Program-made: the position numbers and the translations under genes | Shown: positions 1 to 10,500 of the stretch, in pieces | How the letters are laid out: each line of letters opens with the position of its first letter | How positions within the stretch are numbered: position 1 is the stretch's first letter | Assembly: GCA_905250125.1 (NCBI GenBank) | Contig: CAJNOL010000487.1 | Coordinates: forward strand, 1-64,000 | Origin: Rotaria sordida | Lineage: Eukaryota > Rotifera > Eurotatoria > Philodinida > Philodinidae | Direction: 5' to 3' | DNA length: 64,000 nt | Notes under the pieces: model-generated | The model's database searches: none | Told to the model about the DNA's origin: nothing | Seen by the model: only the letters and a program-made list of their open reading frames with translations

Positions 1-391
1 CATTCTGTTTCGATAATAAATGATGTTGTTTTTGTTGTTGAGAAAATCGTAATGATGATTGGTTTTTATGAATTAATTCTTTTTCATAAATAAGTTGTTT
101 TCGTTCTTGTTGTTTTCGAATTTGATGATTTCGTTTTCGTTGTTTGTGTTTCTGTGAAGTTGTTAAATTTTGATCATTAGAATTTATAATTATTTTATCA
201 AAAGATGGTGAAAAACTTCGATTTTTCGATGATGAACTTTGATGTTGATCAATTAAAATTCCTGAATCATTTGAAAGTTCTCCCTTTATTTTTTTATTAA
301 GAATATCAACTCCAGATAATGAATTATTGAATTTAATTGATAGTTTTGGCTTTAATGATATATTAATATTAACTTTATTCTTACTAATCAT
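1..391 (-). CDS. 5' part of an unrecognised basic, low-complexity protein (runs off the left edge)
   Basis: The minus strand reads open from an ATG at 391-389 to the left end of the window, about 130 codons without a stop. An in-frame TGA lies 14 codons upstream of the ATG, so this Met is a sensible start. A good acceptor (TTATTTTAG) just above position 450 suggests a 5'UTR exon of about 392-450. The protein begins MISKNKVNINISLK, then is Ser-rich, then becomes strongly basic and Gln-rich (KHKQRKRNHQIRKQQERKQ). Codon use (A/T-ending, CAA and CGA preferred) matches the clear genes further right. I recognise no domain. The basic stretch could be nuclear-targeting or nucleic-acid binding, but that is only composition. 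The 3' part lies outside the window. Confidence 0.6.
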   Translation of the reverse strand, partial: MISKNKVNINISLKPKLSIKFNNSLSGVDILNKKIKGELSNDSGILIDQHQSSSSKNRSFSPSFDKIIINSNDQNLTTSQKHKQRKRNHQIRKQQERKQLIYEKELIHKNQSSLRFSQQQKQHHLLSKQN

Positions 392-2515
392 TTGTTTACA
401 AGGATGAATAACGAATATTTGAATGGAGTATCAGTTATGATTATTAAATACTAAAATAAGTAAAAAGAATTTATTTTTTAGACAAACAAAATAGTAGATT
501 TTTAACGTTTTTAATGGTTGATGGAAATATTTCTTTCGAAGTTTTGTTTTAATTTTAAATCGAATGATCATAATCAGTTAGTACGTATTTTCTTGTTGAA
601 AATATGATTTGAAGTGTTATTTTATCAGAATGATCACTTACTGAAGAATTCATTTTTATTTTCATTGTTCTATAAAAAAAATTATTGGAAATTTGTATTA
701 TTAACTATCAGTATTTACTCTTCGAATAGTATATCTTAATCTAATATATCAACAGATGACGCTGGTTAAAGTGTTAAGAAATTTTCAAAGAAAATGAAAA
801 TAGAAACATGCAGTACAACTTTCTATTCACTTACATCCGGCGCCCTACATTTCGTCATCGGAACATGTTTTATTTTTATTAGAATTGCTGATTTACCTTT
901 GAGATATAAATGTAATAAGTAATGAGATACAATCAACTTTATCATGCAATATTCACTCTGTTCGTACACATTCTACTTCTGGTTTTTCTTCGAATTTGTG
1001 GCATGGATATGGACATGATTATTGCATCAGAATCTGTTACTGATAACGTATTATCAGTAGGTGTTAAATGATCATGTCTAATTATGTTACATTTTGCAAT
1101 GATGTATAGATGGGAACTGGTCGACAAACTGATGCACCAGAGCAGTATTTCGTTATCGAATTTCAGTCATCATAATTCTATATCTGCTACTTACAAAAGT
1201 AGATTAAAGAAAGTTCTTGAAACAGAAGATCACATCTAATAACATGAATATGTATCTTATTTTTTCGTTCAAGTCTTTTAGTTGAACTTATACAGAAAGA
1301 TTAATTTATATCTACTAAATTGTCTATTTGAAAGTGTGATACAATAATAAGGATGGGTATGCGAGTGAGAGCAAGGATTAATAAGTAAGTTATGTTGTTT
1401 AATATCATCTATCTCACTCACTACATGTTATTAACATTCTCCTATCGGTTTTTTCTCATCGGATTAATTTCAATAGCATGAAATTCATAAGCAAAACAGA
1501 GAGTCAATCAATGATCAGAGAAAGTAGCACTTTTGAAATAAATCGTTGTTCGTTCGTTTAAAAAGGATGTCGCCAGAATGAATGTCTTTGTTTTTCAAGC
1601 CTTATTGATTTCAAACACGGGCTTCTAGCTACCCATACTCGCTACTGTGTGAGAAGAAAAGGTTGGCAATAATAACGGTGCATTCGTTTTGTTGTTGTTC
1701 TTTAATGTAGACTCGCTTCGCGAGCACTCCTAAAATGAATGATGAAAAGTCCATCAGCAACAAAAAAAACACTCCCATAAAAATCGATAGAAAAATATAT
1801 CAACAAAAGAAAGAAACAATCTATATCTAGTGAGACAAACAAATTTCTCTACATCTGCCTCTAAGGAATACTCAGTCATTCGTTTACACACAATATGGGC
1901 GTGGGTAAAGAAAAGACAATAGCCACACACCATTCTTACTTAGCAGATCATTGATTGAAACTCAATTGTACCGATTCCGCTTTTTAGATCGAAACACCTC
2001 GTTTACAATTTTGTTTCTTCATGAAAACATTATTGTTCGAATGTTTTACTCTAGCAATCGAATCTTTGTTCTTCCACTGTTTCATTATAATAGACTGCAT
2101 GATCGAGAAACAATGTGATTATGTTCATGCAGAACGAAATAGGAGAGAAGAGTAAAAAACTGCTAAACCATTTCGTTAGAAGATAAAATGGTAGATTTTT
2201 TTCACAAGACATTTGTTGCCTGAGTGCAATCACGCTTTGACACTAACTGCGTATCGAGACAAACAAGAGAACGCTGACAATAGTGGATGCAAAACTTTGT
2301 TTTCCTTATCTATTAAGGCCAGAGAGCCTCTTTGAGTGTCAACAAAAAAACATGCATCGACAATTGAGAAAGAAATATCGTCGAAGAAAATTTTCATTTG
2401 AATAGAGAAGCTTTTTCGATGAATAACATTCACTTATTCAGTCATTATTTTAGTTTGACGACGAATATAAATTTTCTCTACACACAATACGGGCTGCAGA
2501 GAACTGCTGCCAACA
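392..2515. other. Intergenic region between two divergent genes
   Basis: This AT-rich stretch separates the minus-strand gene at the left edge from the plus-strand ART gene. It must contain both promoters. The short open frames in it (for example 942-1127 and 2051-2433, minus) have no recognisable domain or plausible coding composition and I regard them as chance. A small GC hairpin (ctcgc-ttc-gcgag) lies near 1710. Nothing else is supported. Confidence 0.5.
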
Positions 2516-2700
2516 GTAAGTCCTTACTCTCGAATGTTTGTATTTCAATCACCTAAAATAATCATATAGTTCATGAATATATATACTTTAATGAGAATAT
2601 TTCAAGTTTTACAAGTCTTAAGATAGAAAATTTGATAACTATTGATTTATCGAAATGAAATAAACACAATAATACTTGGCTCTTGATTTGTTTTTTCAGA
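2516..2700 (+). other. Possible 5'UTR intron of the ART-LRR gene
   Basis: CAACA|GTAAGT at 2516 is a consensus donor and TTGTTTTTTCAG ending at 2700 a consensus acceptor, 42 bp before the ATG of the ART gene. Removing this 185-bp segment would give a short spliced leader. This is inferred from the splice motifs only. Confidence 0.35.
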
Positions 2701-2742
2701 ATTTCATATTCTTATATTTAACACAATCATTTACTACTCTAT

Positions 2743-4530
2743 ATGGCGACTGCAGGAGACGATAATCTAGCACAGCGTATTCGCCGTGTAACAGACGTTG
2801 CTCAAGAACCACATCAGTATCTTTTACCAATTTGTGGTTATGAAAAATTACCACTTGTTCCACTTGAAATAGCTATTGAAGAACTTGTTAATTTTCTACC
2901 AAATATTCAAAGTTTTGCTTATGTAGCTAAGCAAAGATGTGAAGAACCTGCTGATGGACTTACACAAGATGAATCAGCTGCTATCATGCTTTATTCTATG
3001 GGATGGGAACCACTTGATGAATGTCTTTACTTTGTGTTGAATAGTACTCTACGATCACCAGATCGACGAAAATTGAACCCTTGGTTACTCTATTTGAGGC
3101 TATTTCTGAATGGACTTTTTCGTCTTCCATCAATTACTCGAACTATTTATCGAGGTGTTAAATTAAATTTGAGCAAATCATATATCATGGGAAAAACAGT
3201 TGTATGGTGGGGATTTTCATCATGCACTACTTCATTAAATGTTTTACAATCAGAACAATTTTTGGGCAAGAGAGGAACGAGAACAATGTTTCACATTGAA
3301 TGCGAATCTGGAAAAGATATTCGAAATCATTCTTTTTTTCCATCAGAAGATGAAATTCTTTTGCTTGCTGCAACTCAATTCAAAGTTATCGGTTGTCTTG
3401 ATCAAGGTGATCTTCACATAATTCAACTCAAAGAAACTCAACCACCTCATCCACTCTTGCAACCAGTGTCGATCGTTACTCTCCCGAACAATCAACCTTC
3501 TACTAGTAAGATCACATAAAAAAACCTACGTAGCACCTGCTGTAGAAGAACTCCAGTGTCAGATTAGTTTCATTGAAATCATTAGACAAAGGTCATAAAT
3601 GTTTGAAGTATTATTCTCTAGTGTAATGCATATGACTATCACTTAAAGTGTGAGCAAGAGACCTTATCTCAGTTTGTATAATAGATGTTTTCTAAGTAAA
3701 AACAACTGTTTTATTGATACCGTTAGATATTTAATGAGAATGGTTTCTTGCATACAACTACAACAAATCAGTTACCTTTGAACGTTAAAATAATTCTTTG
3801 TAAATGTACTATTTTTGTGTTATGTGAACATTAGCACATTGCAACTCGATCCAATTTCAGTTGTACTCTAGAAAAAATCATCGACTTAAAACTCCAGTAT
3901 TTCGCAAAGGCAAAACAATTCATTATAAGGAGACATTTTTTCTTATCTTCGAAGATTAATAGTGAGTTGCACTTTTATCTGAAAAATACCTTCAAGCTTG
4001 TTATATTAGTTTCTTTATTCGATGACTGTAGCTGGAATACGACAATGTCATTGTCAAGAGTACATTTCACTGCGTTTTTTTTCTATAAAAATACTACAAC
4101 AACTTCTTTCTTTGCTGAAGAGCATTTAATATTGAAATCGAGACAGAATTTCTGTTCCATTCTTAATTGAATATTTATATTATGATATATTTTTAGAGTC
4201 GAAGATGAGTCAAGGTTCATTTTCATTAATGAATCCATATTAACCATTTGTTTCTGTACTCTAGTGCCGACTTTATCAGCATCAAAAAAAACACATACAT
4301 CACCACAGTCAACAGTTGCCGCATCAAAACCGACACCTCCAGTGAAAAATATGACACCATCATTGGTAAAAGTATCAGCTCCGACTTCATCACCACCTCA
4401 GTATCATAATCATGAACTTGAACGAATCATTGCTGATAATAAAGATAGCTCAGAGTTGAGATTGTTATCGAAGAAGTTGACTGATGAAGATATGGAAATT
4501 GTGGCCTATTATGCTCTGCGCAACAACCAG
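2743..4530 (+). CDS. NAD:arginine mono-ADP-ribosyltransferase module (ART exons 1-2)
   Basis: Exon 1 (2743-3505) carries the R-S-E signature of arginine-specific ARTs: Arg137 in YRGV, the Ser pair 159-160 in WWGFSSCT, and the ExE pair E202/E204 in [10 protein letters not shown]. The fold core spans roughly residues 40-230, typical for the vertebrate/rotifer ART family. There is no N-terminal signal or C-terminal GPI signal, so an intracellular enzyme is likely, unlike secreted ART1-5. Intron 1 is 3506-4264 (GTAAGA...CTCTAG). Exon 2 (4265-4530) encodes a Pro/Ser/Thr/Lys-rich linker and then a helix-like segment, [18 protein letters not shown], that caps the LRRs. All catalytic positions that I can see are present, so the enzyme is probably active. 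If exon 2 is not spliced onward, translation would read into the intron and stop at 4548. Confidence 0.85.
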
Positions 4531-7500
4531 GTAAAACAATATTTTTAATACTATTAAGAGAACGAATAGAATAGCATGCTTAGCTGTTCTTATATTCTCA
4601 CAACTTGATGAGTACATCAATTTTTAATTATTGGGAAAATATAGAATCTAGAAAATCCTAGAGTTTCCTGGGTTCAAATTTATTCATATATCACTCGTAT
4701 TTTGAGCGGCTGAAGAAACGCTTGCTTATGTTTCTTTGTTCATCGCACCGATAAAATATTCTTAAATGTTTTACTAATTTTATGTTAAAACTTCTTGCGC
4801 TCCTAGGTCCAAATACTCGCTCTTGTTCTCTATAAGAGAATTTGAATCGCAATTTTTATTATAAAAATCATACTGGTTAGATACATCTTGTTCAGTGAAC
4901 ATATTTGTATATCTGAAATTATCCAAAATAAATGATAGAACAGTGTTTAGTCTCGTGAAACAATTGGATCTATAGTAGTGAAAGCAAATTGGAAGATGTC
5001 GACAGTGAACATTACTAATAAAAGCACAACGAAAGTTAGTTTTTATAGGATGACTTGACATTCGATAAAAGTGATTCAGAAGTTTTGGATTCTCTAAACA
5101 AGTTCTTATTTTCTTTTTTACTGCTGATGCAAATGTCTTCAAACTTTAGCTTTTAGTCTGTAAATTATTCTATTCTTAGCTCTGCTACTAAAGTAGAAAT
5201 ATATTGGCTGATATTTATGAAGAAGTTATTTTTCGTCAGGACCTGAAAGCAAGAAAACAATATTTGTATTTATAAACAATGCGTAAAATAGCTAATTTCA
5301 AATCTAAATACAATAATAAAAGATAATAGTCTGTAAATGCTCTTGACTGTCCGAGCTCCTTCGTTTATTTTCATTTATATATTAGATTGATAGTATAATT
5401 GCCGCTCTACTAGTTGTTCTTGATCTTTCTACTTTGCTCCTGGCATTCACTGTCTGTCTTTTCAGTGTATATTTTATATATGGCATGTAAGCACTTTTTG
5501 TTGGACATGATGGATAAATAGCATTTAAAAAATGGTGATGACATCACAGTACCATTTACCGATTTCTAGAAACCTCATCAGAGTTCAAGACAGTCTGATA
5601 GACTAAATAAAGACTTCTAATTAATCTTTCGATTTAATCCTTTACAATATGACTATTTTGGTTTTTACATATTTCGGTGTTTTTTCATTCGTTTTTAAGA
5701 CACGAAAAACCGTAACTTCTCTAGTAGCATATCTCGAGATGAAAGAATTTCCAGTAATCCTGCTACTGAATAAAATCATACCTTATAAGGAGAGTCTAGT
5801 TCCAAAATTACAATTTTTCGGCATGATAAAAGCCCACTCTGTCACACATTAGCACTAAATAAACACCGTAAACTATTGGATAGATTAGCTCATCGTTTCT
5901 CGATGTTTAACTATAGCTTTGCTTATGTGTCTAATTTCTTTTTTATTGTATATACTTTCTATCAACGGACTAACGAACTTTTTTCATAAGCTAGAAAAAA
6001 TGTGTATGCACACGTACCATCTAAAACAATATTCTAGAATTGAAGTACAGAAGTTAGGCATAAAATATTATCTGTCTGTTATGTTTGTTCCTGTTATGAG
6101 ATTATGCGTAACTGAGAAACGAAACGATGTTAATCCTTTTTAACTCGACAGAAATAATGGTAAAATCTTGGTTGGAAAATGAGATATATCATAAACCTGA
6201 ACAATGGTCAATTCAACATAGTATACGATGCAAATATAATGGGACAAATGTTGAATCCTGTTTCTCTTTAATAGAAAAGTGCTGAAAGGAAGCTTTATGT
6301 GCCGAAAGATAGAGAGTATTTTGCTCTTTTGCATTGCATATAACTCGTTTTTTTCACATGTTCATAAGTGAAACGTTGCAACAGGACAAAAAAGCACCCT
6401 TATAATGGGTTTGTTATTTTCATAGAACGTAGAATAACGATACAAAATATCAAGTCCTATATTTCATTAGTACACACGTGTTGGCGCAATAATTATGTTC
6501 ATCATGTGATAGAAAATTTTGTCCTCTTTCGAATTGTGTATAGCTTAATTTTGTTATATATTTATAAACCAAATGATAAGAGAAGAAAGAGAAACACTTG
6601 CACAACGAATTTGTAATTTTTATATTGATTCATCAAATAAATTGTTTAAAATGACAGTTAGTTATTTTACAAAGAAAGCGTTCCAAGAATAATGATTTTT
6701 AGCATAATGATTTCAGTTGTTTTACACGATTTATCGGATAAATCAATATAAAAATTACAAATTCGTTGTGCAGGTGTTTCTCTTTCTTCTCTTATCATTT
6801 GGTTTATGAATATATAACAAAATTAAGCTATACACAATTCGAAAGAGGACAAAATGTTCTATCACATGATAAACATAATTATTGTTCCAACACGTGTATA
6901 TTAATGAAATATAGGACTTGATGTTTTGTATCGTTATTCTACATTATGTGAAAACTAGGAATCCATTTTGAGGATGCTTCTTTTTTTCTGTTGCGATATT
7001 TCATTTGTGAACATATGGTAAAAATATGTTATATACGATCTGAAAGAGAAAAAATTTTCTATCTTCTGGTACATAAAGTTTGGCTTTCAGCACATTTCTA
7101 TTGAAGAGAAATAGGGTTCGACATTTGTCCCATTATTTTTGCGTCATATATTACTTGAGAATTTATTGGACTTAGAAAAAAGTCAGTGTGAGATAGCTCA
7201 ATATTAATAATTATAATATTCATAACATCTGATCTGTCCATATTAGAGGAATGGGAAACTCATTGTATTTAGTCAAAGACTTTATATTTACAGTGGTTTG
7301 CAAAAAGAATTGGAACATTCTAGGAACACAAATATTCTATGTTTTTCAGATCCTTTTGAGGATTTATTTTGAAATGATTGTGGATTTGTACTAAGCAAGT
7401 TATCTATTAAAAATATTCATACATTTGATTAATCGCTGTTTGATCGTTCTATAATAATAATCTGATATAGGAAAGGTAGACAGTCCAAAATTGTAGCATA

Positions 7501-10500
7501 TTTTTCGATTACATTATCACAACAAAGGAATCAGTTTTATCGGTGAAGTCAGTCGATATACAAAGATACTATCATCAACCATTATTTACCAATTTAAAAA
7601 AGTCGAAACTCTATGTTCGTTGGAATTCCGAAAAGAAAATCGCTAGAAAAGTAGCACTGAAACTAAAATCAGCTGAAAATCAGGTCGCTTCATTAGATGA
7701 AAAAGTGAGGTGACAGTGATAGAATTTGTAAAAAACCGATGTAAAAACCGTAAATTACCTGTTCAAAGTTGTACAATCTAAAGCATTTCGTAGAGTTTCT
7801 AAGATGAATATTGAAAAATGTTATAATCAATTTTACTAATGGTATAAAAAACAGATGTTTGTCGATTATTGAATTGATAAAAGATTTAATGAAATTTTGA
7901 GTCTGATATTGAAAAACTGCAAACTCATATCTATTAACTAAAGTACCATTCATTTGGAACTAGTTGAAATAGTCGTTAATACAGGGTGAACATTTGTTCC
8001 AACTCTTTTTGCAAACCACTGTATGTCAAGATAGAATATATCTTGTTTCGTTTCTGAACTGTGCATAAATTGCTACAATGAAGTCATTCGACAAAATCGC
8101 ATTCATACATATCTAACTGAAATTCCTGCTTAATCTCTGGAAACCTTGAAAATTTCTCAAAATAATATAGTATATTAACTACGATCTCTTGTGTTCGTGT
8201 CGAAGTTCATAAAGTATTGAGGACAAATAAGGACACAGATGTGAAAAATGGATTACAGAACTTATTACTTTGTTCATTAGATAGTACGCAACCGGGAAAA
8301 AGTTACAGTCAATCTATATACTTTTCTCACACACAAATAAAGCAGTTCTGTAACCTATTAGATAATATGAAAACTTTGATTTCTCAATTTCTGAGAGCAC
8401 TTCTTTGGCTGTGAGCTCGTAAAATCCTTGACATAACACACGACAACTTAATCATAATGGAAATCCATCTGTAAGCTCTTGATTGTTAATATCGATTAAA
8501 AGCTCGTTAGGCTTCTATTCTTACACGAAACGAGAAGTTATTAAACCCATAATAATACACAGAAAATGTTGAATCTTTCGTATCTATCATCCACCGTAAG
8601 CAAGAAAGTCAGCTGTTTATGAGGAAGACACAAGCTTTTGAATAAACCTCGTGTCGTATAGACATTCAAAACCATCAATCTTTTGATCAATCAAATCGGA
8701 GAACAAGGAGCACAACATCTTGCTAATGCTTTACGAGACAATGTCGTAAGACAAAATAGCTCTTTTCTCTGTCTCAAATTCATATTTCTTTTTTTAATAG
8801 ACACTTCTCACACTAAATCTGGGGCAAAATCATATTGGATATAAGGGAGCACAATATATGGCTGATGTATTACGGCACAACAAAGTTAAAGCATTCATTT
8901 CCTTCTTTTTTTAAAGATAATATTGTTTTTTTGTATAGACACTGAAAGATATCAGCTTAGATGAGAATAATATTGGAGACGAAGGAGTAAAACATTTGGC
9001 TGATGCATTGAGAAATAATCAGGTGAAGAAAACTGTTTTTTGCACTTATTTTAGTGAAGTACTTGTTGATTTGTAAAGACACTGACAAAATTGGATCTCA
9101 CACTTAATGAAATCGGAGAAAACAGAGCGAAATATTTAGCTGAGGCATTGCGAGATAACAAGGTGAGTAAAATTGTCTTTTCTTGCTTGTCATTTTTCTC
9201 GGTTCTTGTTCCATGAAAACATTTAAGGGGATTCCATTTTCTCGTGTTACTAGAGAACGGCTCTTGGGGAAAATTTGAAAATTTTATGACAAATAACTGT
9301 TGATAACTATAGCAAAAGCTTCCATGGATTAAATTCTCTTATTCGTAGTGGTATCTATGCATAGCTTTTAAAAGATTTCATTTTCTTGAGCTATACAACT
9401 TATATTGATTAATTCTATATCAAATTAAAGCTTATTTATTATACATTCCAAACCAACAATTCAAACATAACATTTGCCATGAAAAGACTTTGTTTATTGT
9501 TCAAATAAATGCTATATATCGTAGAATATATGCTAGATTAGACGTGGGAAATGAAGGATTGAAGTTCTCCAATGCTTTCATGTAGAAGATACTGAAGTTA
9601 CAAGAACTGAAAATGAAATGACTGCCTAACTCCAATCGGAATATGAATGAAATTTTCGAAACCATTCAAGAAATCCAATAGGCACAAACAAAAGATAAAA
9701 TTTTAAGCCAACTATACACTGTAATCAAAGTCAGGCTTTTTTTATAAGGCGGCAGAAACGAAGAGCAACAATTTATCATAATTAGAAATTATCATTGAGC
9801 AAAGAACTTTTCGATAACTGGCAGAAAGGCAAAAAATAAATATGTATCTCAATCTTAATCATAATTGAAGAAGAATATTATTGTGGAAAAAGTAAACGTG
9901 AATGAGATAAAATAATCTATATGAGTATCACATTATCATACACAAAACTTGGTGACAGTGTGCTATAGAAGAAATGGATTGAGCTATCCAGGTATTATCG
10001 AAGTGTCAAAGTAATGAAATGTCGTCTCAAAACATGTTTACCGACGAAGAAATCATTTCAAATGATTAATTGTTTTTGAGTTCGTACTCTACGCATAAAT
10101 TATACTTCAACGAAATATGAAAAGTCTCAAATAGATAAATGCCATTAGACCTTCTCGAGTTATAGCCATTTGACTGGAATTCTAGGCTATGGCGCGATAT
10201 GTAGCAGCAAATCGAATGATGATATTTCGATCTGAAATCTTGTCTACAGACAGATTCCTTGTGGCTAGGATGCTCTGAAAATGTCAGCTCAAAGGAATGC
10301 TTTCTTCTCGAGATATTGAATATCCACAGATTCTGAGATTTGGCACATTTCGTGGAATACGAGTGGACTTTGAAAATTCAATATCTAGCGAAGCGAACAT
10401 TCTTTTGAACTGAGATTTTCATGACAGCCTAGTCACAAGTAAACCTCTTTGTTGAAAATATTTCAAGTCAAAATGCCATCATTCGATTTGTTGGTGCATA

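Larger units (their letters stand above)
4531..8661 (+). other. Large intron of the ART-LRR gene, filled by transposons
   Basis: No further ART or LRR coding was found between the donor at 4531 (GTAAAA) and the acceptor at 8661 (GTATAG). The stretch contains a foldback element (about 6215-7160) and a Tc1-type miniature element (7291-8021). The remaining parts (4531-6214, 7161-7290, 8022-8661) are AT-rich and show only short ORFs without domains, including a 120-residue frame at 4780-5142 (minus) that I judge non-coding. Confidence 0.5.

Noticed and set aside
4780..5142. 120-codon minus ORF inside the ART-LRR intron
   Set aside because: Its composition is consistent with chance and it matches no domain. 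It lies antisense in a transposon-rich gap.
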